Of a stretch of DNA of 64,000 nt, positions 12,318 through 24,786 are shown one piece after another. The stretch is from Mercurialis annua (Eukaryota; Streptophyta; Magnoliopsida; Malpighiales; Euphorbiaceae). The notes under the pieces were generated by a model. The model did not search any database, was not told where the DNA came from, and saw only the letters and a list, made by a program, of their open reading frames with translations. The DNA lies in the NCBI RefSeq assembly GCF_937616625.2, contig NC_065577.1, forward strand, positions 42,561,001-42,625,000, read 5' to 3'. The first letter of the stretch is position 1; every line of letters starts with the position of its first letter. A program made the translations under genes and the position numbers.

Positions 12318-13073
12318 TACAGATTATCATATAATCTAACAAAAATAAGAAGATAATTTTTTTTAATAGGAAATGAGTTCCTTGTTAGAAAACGAGTCTC
12401 ATTTATTATTATTCATCGAAACAACGCAAAAATATTTCCTATATGTTTCTGAGAGTTTAAAATACAAAAACATTTAGGATACAAGAAACACAACGTCTTC
12501 AAGGTTTTCATACATCATAGCAGCTATATCATCTTTTCTGTAACTATTCATAGAAAAAAATCTTTTCTCTAAACTAAAATTACTCATTGAATAATATTTA
12601 TCTTAATGAAATTAACTATGAATATATGAAATTAACCTTTATACAATGTTGGTGTAAACTAATGATACAAAATTTATAGTTTAAATTTAAAAAGTTCAGG
12701 TTCGAATCTCTCTATTATTATAAAATTAAATCATTTTTAATCAAAAAGAAGCTTATTAGAAAGAGTAATAATAAACAAATATTCAAGTGTAAAAATATTA
12801 TTTTATAATTCTAAAAATAGGTGATGAAATGCTACTACTTAAAAACCATTAAAAAAATGATAGACTTATGTTGATATTAACTTGTAGACCACCTGCTAAT
12901 TATAACAACCCAAATTATCAGGTTTACCTTACACTCTTTCATTCTTCAGAATTATTATTTTCTTTTGTTTTTGGAAATATGAGCTACATTTTTACTGTTT
13001 TACTACCCTTATCATTCTTCAATTTTTTACTTTTCACTTTTGTTTTTCTTTCCTCTTACCAATACTAATTACC
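12318..13073. other. Intergenic, upstream of CHX copy 3
   Basis: AT-rich DNA with the promoter and leader of CHX copy 3. Nothing else was recognised. Confidence 0.4.
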
Positions 13074-15749
13074 ATGGAAAAAAATATAACTGTACCTCTA
13101 GACCACATGGTCTGTAGGAAATTGGGTTATCTCACATCATGGAGTCTCTGGGAAAACGATTATGCTCTATCCCCTACAATTATCCTCACAATACAGCTTG
13201 TTGTTATCTTTTTCACCTCGAGATTCGTCGATGTTTGGCTCCGGCAACTCGGACAAACCAGCATAGTTTCCCAAATTGTTGTACGTATTCTTTTTTTTTT
13301 TGCCAATGTTATAATGATGTCGAAATGCGTATAATTCCAGCCGCGGTCTTCTATATATTAGCTTATTGTAGGAAACTAGGCATTCAAATTCGTTGATTTC
13401 AAAGAATATCGAAACTAATGACGAAAAATTATTTAATATTCTCATATTATATTAATCTTCCTGCATCATAATGTTTGTGTGCAGGCAGGAATTTTCCTCG
13501 GGCCCTCGTTGCTGGGGCAAAACGGTGAAGCAGCGCGTACATTGTTTCCTGTAGAAGGATATATGACACTAGCAACATTCGCAGCATTCGGAAATATGTT
13601 CTACCATTTCCTGGTGGCCGTCAAAATAGATCCGATAATGATTCTAAAGCCAGGACGAGTGGCGATGTACTTAGCAGCTTCCGCCTTCTCCATTACTATG
13701 TTTTTTACCTTCATATTGGCATTGTTTATGAGGAAACATATTGTAATGGATCCAGGCATGCATAATAGCATTGCATTAATAGCTATGAGTCAAGCTTTTA
13801 CAGGTATTTCAGTTGTTTCTTACCTAGTAAATGAACTCAAGCTTCAAAACACGGATGTCGGACGTTTAGCCCTCTCAGTCGCAGTATTTTCCGATGCATT
13901 GAATATTCTTATGGTCACATTATCATTCGTCGCAGGAGTCGTTCGCCACCACATTATATTTATTTGGGCAGTTTTTACTACAATTGGAGTAGTATTTTTT
14001 ATTGTGCTTGTGATAAGGCCAGTTATATTAATCACAATAAACAGATTACCTCTAGGAAAACCTGTTGATCAAAAATATGTATCTTATATCATCCTTACAA
14101 CCCTTTTTCTTGGATTTATAAGTGAGGTCATAGGACAACATTACATTTTTGGACCTTCAATCTTAGGGTTAGTTGTGCCAGAAGGACCTCCATTAGGGGC
14201 AGCTTTGGAATCAAGGCTAGAAACTTTTGTTATGGGATTTCTATACCCGACGTACCTCGCCATTAGCGGTCTGCAAACTAATATCTTAGAGGTTAAATTA
14301 AAGGAGATGTGGATTGTTGGGACTGTTGTTGCCTTCGGAGTTGTGGTTAGGACAGTAACACTAATGAGTGCAGGATCATATATGAATATATCTCTGAGAG
14401 ATTCGTTTGTGCTTTCGATGATTTTGAGCTCGAAGGGCATCCTCGAAATTTCGATATATAACTTCTGGATAAGGAACAAGGTCTGATTCAACAATATTCC
14501 ATACCCTTTAACTTTTATTAAAATAATCTTGAAATAACTAACCTGACAGCTATTTCCTGTTAACTATTTGCAGATTTTACGACAAGAAGAGTTCAGTATG
14601 TGTATAATATCCGTAGTAGCGACGACAGCAATTGTAACTCCGTTAATAAGATACATCTATGATCCTACAATCAATTCACAACCGGTTAAGAGAAATACTC
14701 TCCAGCACTCGAAGCACGATACAGAGTTACGGATGTTAGTATGCATACACAATCCTGAGAATGTTCCGACCATCATAAACCTTCTAGAAGTATCGAATGC
14801 CACGGAAGATAGCCCTATCGCCGCCATTGCTTTAGTTCTCGTGGAGCTTGCCGGCAGGAGTGTTCCCATTTTGATATCTAACGACACCAAGTCCACCCGT
14901 AATGAAACAGCTACTGTAATTGCAACTTCCCACGCGTTGAAGATGTACGAGCAAAAGAACGAGGGGTACACTACAGTCCAATCATACACCTCGATCTCTT
15001 CGTACAGCACAATGCACCTTGACATTTTTAGAACAGCAATCGAAAGGAGAGCCAGCATCTTGATTATGCCATTTCATAAGCAATGGGCTATTGACGGCAA
15101 TGTCGAAACTATAAGTCCTAGTATACGGCGCATGAACTGCAAGGTCCTGGAAAAGGCACCATGCTCCATTGGAATATTAGTAGACCGTGGAATTTTGAAA
15201 GGAACGTCGAACATCCCTACGATTATAACGAAATTCAACGTTGTTGTCATCTTCCTAGGGGGGCCAGATGACGCGGAATCACTAGCTTATGGAGCGAGAA
15301 TGGCAAGGCACGAATCAGTAAAGTTGACGGTGATTCGGTTCCTTCTTTTCGGAAGTGAAAACAGTATAGAAAGGAAGAGGGACAGTGAGCTAATGTTTCA
15401 GTACAAGCAAATGAATATGGGGAATGAGAGATTTTTGTATGTAGAAGAAGTGGTGAGAGATGGAGTAGGGCTATCTCAATGTATAAGAAAGATAGTAAAT
15501 TTATTTGATTTAATTTTGGTGGGGAGATATCATCAAGATTCTCCTCTTTTTCTTGGTCTGGAAGATTGGAGTGAATGCCCCGAGCTAGGCCTCATCGGCG
15601 ATATGCTCGCCTCGCCGGATTTCAAGATGACTGCGTCGGTTTTAGTGATTCAACAACAAAGAATAAGAGCAAGCAAAAGAGAATCAAGAGCTCTTGTTGT
15701 TCCAGAAGACAATTCATGGAGTATAACCATGGATAAAAATTTAAAATAG
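13074..15749 (+). CDS. CHX: CHX-type cation/H+ exchanger, copy 3 (3 exons)
   Basis: Exons 13074-13280, 13485-14480 and 14574-15749 are phase 0 and give about 792 aa. Exon 1 (69 aa) is unlike copies 1 and 2. Exon 2 (332 aa) starts AGIFLGPSLLGQ, the more usual CHX motif, with the ion-site aspartate in VFSDALNI and the loop VVPEGPPLGAALESRLE. Exon 3 (391 aa) is the cytosolic part (VIFLGGPDDAESLAYGARM, ELGLIGDMLASPDF). The donor after exon 2 is AAG|GTCTGA, a weak site chosen because it keeps phase and lies at the homologous place. Gln stands at the position of the conserved transport lysine (AISGLQTN, against GLKTN in typical CHX proteins). It is a diverged member of the local array. Its sequence shows no break, so it is likely functional, though its transport properties may differ. 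Confidence 0.92.
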
Positions 15750-16515
15750 AGTGTGCTACATTACATATACATCAATACACCTATTGTATATTGCAGGCTA
15801 AATTTAGATTTTCTTTTCAGGTTATTTATTTCTTTTAGCCATGTTATTATAGGAAATTGTGTATAGACCCTAATGGCCATGTTTAAATAAAATAGATGTT
15901 CAAAAATAGTAGTAGTAATTTATGAACCATTGGAATAGCTGTTCTTTATGTTATGCATCAAAATATTTTTGTTCTGAATAAAAAAAAAATCAAAAAATTA
16001 ACACATTGTGGGTAGTGCAATGTCAAAAACCAAACTAAACCATTTCTCATAGTCAAACAGACAAAAACTCATTTTGATTCGATTGGAACAGCTAAAAAAA
16101 ATTGGTTTGAATGTAAATGAATAGAAAAATTGATTTTCAATTTTGATTTCGCTTTTACCATTGGTTGACTAGACTGACCAAAAAAACAAAATATAAAACA
16201 ATGATATTTTGATTAATATGTAAATTAATGTATTAATGTAAGTATTATTTGTCATTTTGATCCAATTTATATAAATTGAGCTAAATGAATTGAATAAAAT
16301 CATAAATTTAAATTATTAAACCAATACTTTATACAAAAATATTTAGTCCAGTTTGATTTTTCTTTTAAATGGTTTGAAAATTAATTTATTTTTTTAAATC
16401 AAACCGAACCGTGTAAACACCTAATGATGCAACTCGCAGGGGGATAGGATGGACTCAGATCCACAAAGCCCATATATTATAATTCAGGTCTTATAGCCGC
16501 CAGACTAGTCCAGTT
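15750..16515. other. Intergenic, 3' of CHX copy 3
   Basis: AT-rich DNA. The stretch around 16050-16410 contains AACCGAACC/GGTTTGATTT-like words common in decayed plant repeats. No gene was seen. Confidence 0.4.
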
Positions 16516-17061
16516 CATACCCAAAACAAAAAACAAAAAACCTTAGTATTGAAAACCTAATGAACAAAGAATCACTGCGGTCCCTGAATTTGTGAGGTGT
16601 CAATCAACTCACACTTGGCTAGTATAATTAAATAGAACAATACTATCAAAATTTTAGATCAATTGACCCAAAATTAAATTTTCACGGTCTATCAACGTGT
16701 TCATTCAGTACAATTTGGAAGTCAATAAGTTCATAGCCTAATCCATACCCAAAAATAAATACAAAAGACCAAAAGTATTGAAAACCTAATGAACAATGAA
16801 TCGTTATAGTTCATAAATTTATAAGTCCGTGTCAATCAACTCACACTTAGTCATTCTAATCAAATAGAAGAAGACTATCTAGATTTTAGATTAATTGGCC
16901 CAAAGTTAAATCACGGTCTATGAACGCATTCATTTCGTACAATTGATCTAAAATTAAAGAATGATGTCCTTAACTGATTAAATTTTTAAAATATGAACTC
17001 ATTGACTATGACACACAAGTTCATAAACTACAATAACCCTTTACTCAATTACCTAATGAAC
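16516..17061. repeat. MITE-like repeat with internal 228-bp tandem duplication
   Basis: Units starting CATACCCAAAA at 16516 and 16744 are about 228 bp apart and share AGTATTGAAAACCTAATGAAC, TGTCAATCAACTCACACTT, CACGGTCTAT and more. The word CCTAATGAAC occurs at 16556-16565 and again at 17052-17061, and the sequence between has loosely inverted ends, consistent with a MITE (about 16566-17051) and its target duplication. The tandem unit starts outside the MITE, so the duplication followed the insertion. Confidence 0.55.
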
Positions 17062-17266
17062 GGATCTCCACGTATGTCCAAAGCTAGTTCATGTGTTTTA
17101 TCCTTATTTATTTGTCTTCATTTTTTGCCTTAATTGGCAATTTTTGGAACTGAACTCAAAGCTCTAAATCCCACTCTACCTTTAAATCCAAATCTAAACC
17201 AGAGATCCCGAGCTCTCTCTCATTTCATCCCATGTTACTCCACATTTCTCAGTAAACAGCAAAACC

Positions 17267-19402
17267 ATGTCTAGTTCATTGCCCTACCAATTATCATCAT
17301 CAACAACTATGAAAATAGGCATAATTGGATTTGGTCCATTTGGTCAGTTCTTGGCAAAAACAATGATCAAACAAGGCCATATAATAAGGGCAACTTCTCG
17401 TTCGGATCATTCTAAGCTCTGTAAAGATATGGGTATTTCATACTTCAGGTAAATACACAGATTCACATAAGGTGTAAGGGAGTCAAGCTACTCGAAACTC
17501 GTTTCTCGAGCTCGAATTTTAAGCTTGTTTAGTAAATGAGTCAAGAATTTTTTGAATAATGTAAGTTTTGATTTAAATTTTCTAAATCAAAATGAAACTC
17601 GTTAAGCTCGAGAAATACTTCATAGAAACTCGACTCATGTACACTCCTAGATTCACACACATATAGATGCCTCAATTTGCTTATACTATAAAAGATTGTC
17701 CTGTAATATTGTGTTTTAAATGCATTGCTAGGGATATACTCTCATTTTTTGAAGCTGATCATGAAGTTATTTTGATTTCCACATCAATCCTATCTCTGCA
17801 AGAGGTCATCAACTCAATGCCACTCCGGAGTCTAAAAGGGCGACCGATCCTTTTCGTCGATGTTCTATCAGTTAAAGAGTATCCAAGGGATGTTCTTCTA
17901 AAAGTAAAGCCACCACAGTTACCATGCTAAACATGATAAATTCTTACGCAGACTCTGTTTGCCACGCCATTTGTGGACAGACTCGATGATATTTCACGAA
18001 ACTATTAAAATGATCGTCAATAATGTAATTGAGTTTAATAAAAGTTTACACACATTTAACGGTGTGGTGAAATATTATTGACTCTGTCCACGAATGACGT
18101 GGTGGACAGAGTTTACGTTAAAATTTCTCGCTAAACATATTACTTTATTATGACCAAAAAACTTACCTATATTTTTTCAAATGCATGTGAACTCCCATCA
18201 GGTACTGCCAGAAGAAATAGATATATTATGTACTCACCCCATGTTTGGACCAGAGAGTGGCAAAGATGGGTGGAAAGATTTAGCTTTTGTGTATGACAAA
18301 GTTCGAGTGAGGGATCTGGCTACGTGCTCTAATTTTCTACAAATATTCGAAAGTGAGGTAAGTTCTTTTGTTTTTTTTCATAATGCAATATCTAAGATAA
18401 CTCTAGTTTTTGTCCTAAAGCTAGTTTAGCTATTTTTCTGTACCAGAAAACAACAATTTAGTAGCTGAGTAGAGCAAGAAAGTAAAGACGGTTATAGGCT
18501 TATACTTACCAACACGTCATTAGGATTTCTAGATCAGACTCACTCGCTTGATGTGATTGATTGAAAGCCATTAGTAAAACCTGACCAAGGACTTAACACG
18601 GAAAAAATGGTCAATAGCATCATTGATTAAGACTAACTTAATCCAAATAAATTAGAAAGCACAGTTTAAGCAATAACTAACTTGAAACAATGCTCAACGA
18701 GATATCGAATAGTATGCCAATTCTTAGAATTACTGTTGCATGACAAAGTTTTCATGAATCAGAAGCCAATTAGCAAAATATATTGCGGATCATAATTTAT
18801 CTAAGTGTTGAGCAGGGTTGCCGAATGTTGGAGATGTCCTGTGAAGAGCATGATAGAATAGCGGCCAAGACTCAGTTTCTTACTCACACTATAGGCAGGT
18901 AGGCATGTATCTGTTCGAAAGTAGACAAAAGCTAGAAAATAAACCATGCGAACCTAAGCTTCTTCCTATTGCACAGGACTTTGTCAGAAATGGAGATCAA
19001 GTCCACACCTATGAGCACAAAAGGCTTCGAGACACTTGTTCGATTAGTATGCTCACTGATCCTTTTTCTCTTTGTCTGTTCTCCTCCATTGAAAAGGGTA
19101 CAAATATCGCATATATGAAAATAAACAACATAATATTCATTTTTGGCAGAAAGATGGCACTGAGAAGAATAGCTTTGATCTGTTTAGTGGGCTATTCCTC
19201 TGTAATAGATTCGCCAAACAAGAGGTAACACCAATAAGCTACTTTAACATTATTTTAAACTTATTTAAGTGTTAACTATGATGTCTTGATATTAAAGGTT
19301 CAGTTAAATTTTCTGATGCAGCTAAAAAACCTAGAAATTGCTCTTGAAAAGGTTAAGCAGAAGCTATCAGGTCAGATGACTATGGAGCAGAATCTAAAAT
19401 GA
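17267..19402 (+). CDS. TyrA-family arogenate/prephenate dehydrogenase (7 exons)
   Basis: Exons 17267-17448, 17732-17903, 18202-18357, 18816-18898, 18977-19046, 19150-19224 and 19322-19402 join in phase to about 272 aa. The family oxidatively decarboxylates arogenate to tyrosine, or prephenate to 4-hydroxyphenylpyruvate, with NADP+. Seen: a Rossmann GFGPFG loop at residues 21-26; STSILSL in exon 2; and the conserved active-site THPMFGPESGKDGW at 129-142. The N-terminus is only about 14 residues before the Rossmann fold, so there is no obvious plastid transit peptide and a cytosolic form is likely. The motif NSFDLFSGLF (residues 228-237) has Asn228 where plant arogenate dehydrogenases, as I recall, have Asp. 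The Asn form is known from prephenate-preferring plant enzymes. It converges with the minus-strand gene ending at 20230. A small MITE sits in intron 1. Confidence 0.9.
17468..17648. mobile_element. MITE in intron 1 of the TyrA gene, 181 bp
   Basis: The 9-bp direct repeat AGATTCACA (17459-17467 and 17649-17657) flanks sequence with inverted ends (AAGGTGTAAGGGAGTCAAG against AGGAGTGTACATGAGTCGAG) and an inner CTCGAGCTCG palindrome region. The 9-bp duplication suggests a Mutator-type MITE. Confidence 0.65.
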
Positions 19403-20229
19403 GATCAATCTGATGTAGAAGACTCTTGCCGACTCAGAATGTAATTATTATGTTCTGTACTATACCTCCTAATGTTTTTATATAAAAAAAAAGTTGCTTA
19501 TGATGCATTGTAGAAAACCTTTTAAGTGCCAAAGGATATTCATATGCATGATGCATCCAAGATATGCTTCAAACGAAAAAATCCAAACTCATCTAGGCTA
19601 TTAAACCAGAAAAGCGAGAATTCATGAAGACACAGGCTAATAAAAATTGAACTTTCACAATTTCACAAGCAGCATAAATTGGAATTACCAAAATTTTATC
19701 AATTTGCCTCAGATTAAACACTTCACCAATAACTTGGTGAAGCAGTCTAATTTAAACAGCAGACTCCACCCAAAACAAAAGGGCTCATCCGGTGCACCGA
19801 GGGCTTCCCGGCTATTTGTGATGGTAGGGAATATGCAGCCATACCTACAGCACTAACTTCATTAAATTACAGTTCTGGAACGGAGGAACCACATTTCCTA
19901 AATTCAGTATCAAGACTTTAGTGTTTTGTTTTTGAGCAAGTGCTAGGGATCTGTAAGATAAACAGCAAAAGGAGTATGCTCTTCATTCTGTTAAGGAAAG
20001 TATAGTAGAGGTTCTTACATAAAGCTCACATGGAAGGTTAATTTCCAAGTGATGTGCAGCTATATCTAGTGTAACATTATGTTTGCCAAAATTTGGAAGA
20101 ATTACATGGAAAATGTACATAAATGTAATGGAAGATATAAACAAGTGAATTGAAATCCATTCCTTCTCAGCAGCTTTGGAAGAATAATTTACAAATTAAT
20201 CTTGACAAAACGCAAGTGAAATAATCACC
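19403..20229. other. Shared 3' intergenic region of two convergent genes
   Basis: Holds the 3' untranslated regions of the TyrA gene (+) and the ChaN/RETICULATA-like gene (-). No further coding or repeat structure was recognised. Confidence 0.5.
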
Positions 20230-23200
20230 TTATTGATTGTTGATTTCATCCATACTGGCATTCTCTGAAGTATTTGATCCTTCTGTAACACTAGTAGTGG
20301 TAATCAGTATCTCATCAGAAGATGAATTATCCTTCTTACTTTGCAGTCCTGAAAACCGTGCGAGGTCGATCCATTGCTGCAGCAATTATAACAAAGCAAA
20401 TATCAAATCAATTTTAGTTTCCAGGGCAGTCAATACTTCAAAATTACAGTTGTTGTTGGCTATGTTGGAGGTGGCATAAAGGTCAGACCTAGACAAGTAT
20501 TGGAGGACAACTTTGAATTCATTTTCATGCTATTCATGCCACCTGTGAATGTTGGGAAGGGCTCAGAAAAAGAAACAGGCTGGGATAGTGATACTGTACT
20601 CTAAGCAGTCTATCAGCTTCAAAAAGCAGGTTTGCATCAATGGGAATCAATTCCCATGCAACATTCTATGTAATCTATCAGCTTAATAGAGTGGGTTTTC
20701 ATCAATGGGAAAACAATTCCTATACAGAACTCTAAGTAGTCTATCAGTTTCATTGAGCAGATTCGCACAAATGGAAACCAGTGGCTGCCACTGCTCTCCA
20801 TGCTTATAAAAATATAAAGTTATATACCCACAGATTACAAAAGTTTTACCATCTCATTAGCAGCCTTCCCCTAGAGATCAGAATGTACAATTTAGAAATG
20901 ATGTACATTTTTAAAAATATAATAAGAGGAAATTGTAAAACTTCGAATATCTTCCCATACATAGATAAGAAGGAAAGCCATGCATTGTACCTCTTGCTTA
21001 TGCAAGAACTTGAAGCAAAGAAGGAGAGTTCTAACCTGGGTCCCCCAGTAGGAGTTTATTGTCCGAACAATAAATGATATCATATTTACAAGGAGTGTTT
21101 GGGAAGCAAATTCATCAGAAATCCGATGCTCGATTAGTCCAGCAATAATCTGAATGATGATTGTTAATTGTCAATATGTAGAAGTATAAAAGATCAGATA
21201 TAAAAATTGTAGACAACAAAGGTAAAACTGTTATCTCCCATTTAAATTGGCCAATCAGTCCCTCTTTGACGCTTTAGCGGATCAAAATAAGGATGATTCC
21301 CTTGGCAAGAAAGTTTATTTCTTTGATAATCCACTGAATTTTTATTTAATAATATGACTGAAAAATATGTTTAAGTTGCTTCTAAAAATTGTATTCCTAA
21401 TATAAGCTACATTGTTCTAATTACTTCTCAATTGCATTCCTAATGTAGGGCTAGGGCTACATTCACTTGCTCTCCCCAGAAAAAAGGAACTTTAGTACAT
21501 CAAAAAAATTTCATATTATACTATTTATTATCAGCAACATATGTTGCCCTTTACTGAATTAAAACAAACAAGATCACCCCATTGACATGTGATAATAAAT
21601 GCATCCCCATATGACTTAAAATAAACTTTATTGGGCAATAAAGGAGTACAATTGAAAATTATAGCTTGTGTAACAAGAGTATCTCTATCTTGTACCTGGT
21701 AGCGCAGATTTGCTGATGTTCCAAGGAAGCCACTATAAACCAGTGCTGTTTTAAGTATTGGTGATCTTTTAGTTTGTTGATTAGTAACTAGTGCTGGATT
21801 GATGAGTTTGCGAATTGCATACAAAGAATTTGAAGCAGCCACAGCAGCAATGCTGGAGATAAACCCAACACTAGAAAGTTTAAGGCCACCGATAAGCACA
21901 GATGCAACTCTGTGACTGAGATTCCAGTCCTTCCCAGGAAGAGTCTTTTGAAATGCATTGTCAGGTATGGAGCCAAGGAGACCCTTTAAAGCATCAATGT
22001 TGTCAGGCGCATTTGTGTCGACAGCATATGATAGGAACGAAAGAGTTGGAGCAGGAAGCCAGACAGTGAAAAAATCAACCACTATTCCCCTGACAGAGTC
22101 TGTAATTACATAGTCAAGCTCTTCAAAAAAGTTTTCTTTACGTCTCTCATACTGTGCTAAGAGAGTAGTCGTTATAGATATGGATTCTTCAATAGCTAAT
22201 CTGTGCAAGAATTTGGGATCTGCCAATAGTCTTTCCCTGAATCCCTGCACCAAAAACAGCTATGGTCAAGTCGAAGCACTTCCTTCACAGCCATCAATTG
22301 CTATTTATTGAAAGATATCATGGTCAACTACAAAGCATAGTATTGCACTTCAAAAAATAAGTATACCTGAAAACGTTGAGCTAGTTCCTTTAGAAGAGGA
22401 TACTGGTCTAGGTCAAAGAAATTCTGCAGTACCTCTGGTGATACTAATCCAAGATCAAGTCCTTCTTGAAGGTCCTGAAATGCATAGAAGAATAATGTTT
22501 CATCATTCTCAGCAATTTGGTAGCTTATGAGAATAATTTTTAAAATAGAAAACTGACTAGCAAAGTTACAAATTAACAACATTTACACCTTTTTAAAACC
22601 ATAAACATAAGCGTAAAGATTATTAAAAAGAACAACAAGGGAAGCTAAAGCTCTTAAAATTACAACATAGCACTTCAATTACCTGGGGTAAGGCATCGCG
22701 CCTCCGACCAGCTGCATTCATTACTCGAGCAATTTCAGCACGATCAAAACAGTTTCTGCTGCAAGGTCTGGCAGCAGAATACCACAAAAAATCAGCAACA
22801 GGAACTTCCCCCTCTCTTCGCATGAATTGCCTTTCAGGATCAAGTAATATAACTACTTGGTTCTTCTTTTGCATCTTTTTTGAAATTCTTGCTGGAAGCC
22901 CTGTGCCTCTTGATCCATACATAACATGGCTTGCACCTGTCAGCACTACAAGCATACCAGTAGCACCTGCATCTGCCACTGCTTTTAAAATAATTTGTGA
23001 CATGGAATAATCCTCGACTACTCTTGCTTGAGCAGATAAATATGAGCTTGTCCCAAAAGGAGCTGATTGCGTTGGATAATTCATGTCAATTGGCCTACGT
23101 GAAATAGAACTAAACCCTGAGATGAAGCCGGAACCAGCTGGGGGAGTGTAAAGTTTACGATTAGCCTTTGAGAGCCCACGAATACCTTCAGCTTGGACTG

Positions 23201-24786
23201 TCCGTATGATCTGCAAACATTCGAAATTAGAATGGTTAGAAGATTATACCTCTTTAAACTGCAGAAAAACAAATAAGCTGATTCACTATATTAATGAACT
23301 GAAAAAAATTATACGGACAAAGAAATAGGATAAGCACACAGTTTATTATCTTTAGATCCCCATAAAACCATCAGGACATACATGATACGACTCAACACAC
23401 AAGTACATTAGAAACAACAGACGGTAGAACTCAATGCAATCAAGTTCCAGTTTAAAATATGCATCAGCATTTCTCAAGCATATTAGAGACCAAAATTAAC
23501 AATCTTGCTTTTTCAAGTACTCATAATCATAAGCAATTAATTACCTCAAGTGGAGTACCACAAGCTACAATTCTAACTCCATTATCACGGCAAAAATTCA
23601 AAAGAGGCTCATACTCTTGCCACCCTTGAACTGGCCAATGTGTCAAATAAGACTTCAAGGTTTCTCCATCTATCCTGCCACCAAATACAACGTATGCACC
23701 TCAACACCAGTTCCAAACATATTGTAATGGTCGAGCCAGACTACATCCCTATCGAAAGATAACTACCTTAACCATACACATTGTTTCAAGTAAAATAATA
23801 AAGAATTTTGTCCACTTGAATTCTCACACAGTCATGCCAATTTGCACAACGCCACTTCTTTCAAAATGCCGCGTTTTCTACAAATTGATATAATTGAATT
23901 TGAACAGCTAAAATCCTTCCAAACAAGCGAATCGACTATATAGAATTCAATTAAATTCAATTCTTTCTACTATTGTACTTCCCAATTACATTAGGCATTG
24001 TTCAATTCATGTACAAATATAGAATTAAAACCTACAAAATCATGTCATGTTTCGCAATTCACATTACTTTATTTCTTTCAAAATATTTCGTATTCTTGTT
24101 TAAATTGAATAATTGCATAGTAACTATAACACTAGCCAGACAAATATGTAACACTATTAAGATTGTAATCTATACCTTCCATCAATAAATTGATTCAGCT
24201 GAGATTGTAAGTCAGAAGGAAACATTTCCATAGCTAAAGAAATAGATTTCTGACTTTCAACGCAGCGTTTTGTCAAATTTTTAACAATTTCAAGCTCTAA
24301 TTCTTTATCATCTTTTACAGGTACTTGTTCGGCTTCTCCTAAATACACTATCCTCGCATTCATTAGCTTCTCCCATACTTTTCTCTTGTCTTTACCTGCC
24401 GCCATCGGCTCTCCTATCGCCGTCGCATCGTATATTCTTGAGTTTACCTCCACCGTCGCCGGCGGAGGCGGCGAAGAAGGAGGAGACGGAGGAGGAGTAG
24501 GCGAAGGGGGAGGAGTAGGAGGTTTGGTGGCGTCTTCCGCCTTGGATGAGGAGGAAGATTGGAGGAGGACGGAGGCGCCGAGAGCGATGAGTGGAGTTAG
24601 TAAAACGCGGCGTCTTGTTGCAGTTTGAGGAGTTTGTGAAGCGCAACGGAGTGAGAGAGTAAAGTTGCGTTTCGAAGGAATCCGCGGCTCCGGCGAAGAT
24701 GAGCTGTGTATGTACAGTTGATGATGTGGCGGTGGTTTGTAAGTGAAGCCACCGTGGATTTGGTGGTGGTGGGAGTTTAGCTTCAT
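20230..24786 (-). CDS. Plastid ChaN-like (DUF399) plus RETICULATA-like (DUF3411) fusion protein (7 exons)
   Basis: Minus-strand exons 24786-24176, 23674-23545, 23210-22683, 22474-22367, 22244-21696, 21149-21036 and 20376-20230 are in phase and give about 728 aa. Residues 1 to about 55 look like a chloroplast transit peptide (Ser/His/Arg-rich). They are followed by a hydrophobic stretch [18 protein letters not shown] and a Pro-rich linker. Residues about 140-400 match the ChaN/haem-binding-uptake (DUF399) fold ([41 protein letters not shown]). Residues about 460-690 are the RETICULATA-like DUF3411 domain with several hydrophobic helices ([38 protein letters not shown]). RETICULATA relatives affect chloroplast and leaf mesophyll development at the envelope, but the biochemical role is unknown. 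The length fits the Arabidopsis members with the same two-domain order. Intron 6 carries a triple tandem repeat. Confidence 0.92.
20598..20780. repeat. About 66-bp tandem repeat, three copies, in intron 6
   Basis: The pattern CTMTR..RNTCTATCAGYTT...CATCAATGGGAA recurs three times in a row between exons 7 and 6 of the minus-strand gene (near 20600, 20666 and 20733). The copies are diverged, and the third is partial. Confidence 0.65.

Noticed and set aside
22245..22253. Internal Met-Val-Gln start for a separate gene covering the RETICULATA-like domain
   Set aside because: These codons lie in the intron just before a GTGCAG acceptor. Phase and domain order support one continuous seven-exon gene.
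24386..24628. Plus-strand frame rich in Gly/Val across exon 1 of the ChaN/RETICULATA-like gene
   Set aside because: Mirror of the Pro-rich linker codons on the minus strand. The minus frame has a transit peptide, domain matches and correct splicing.
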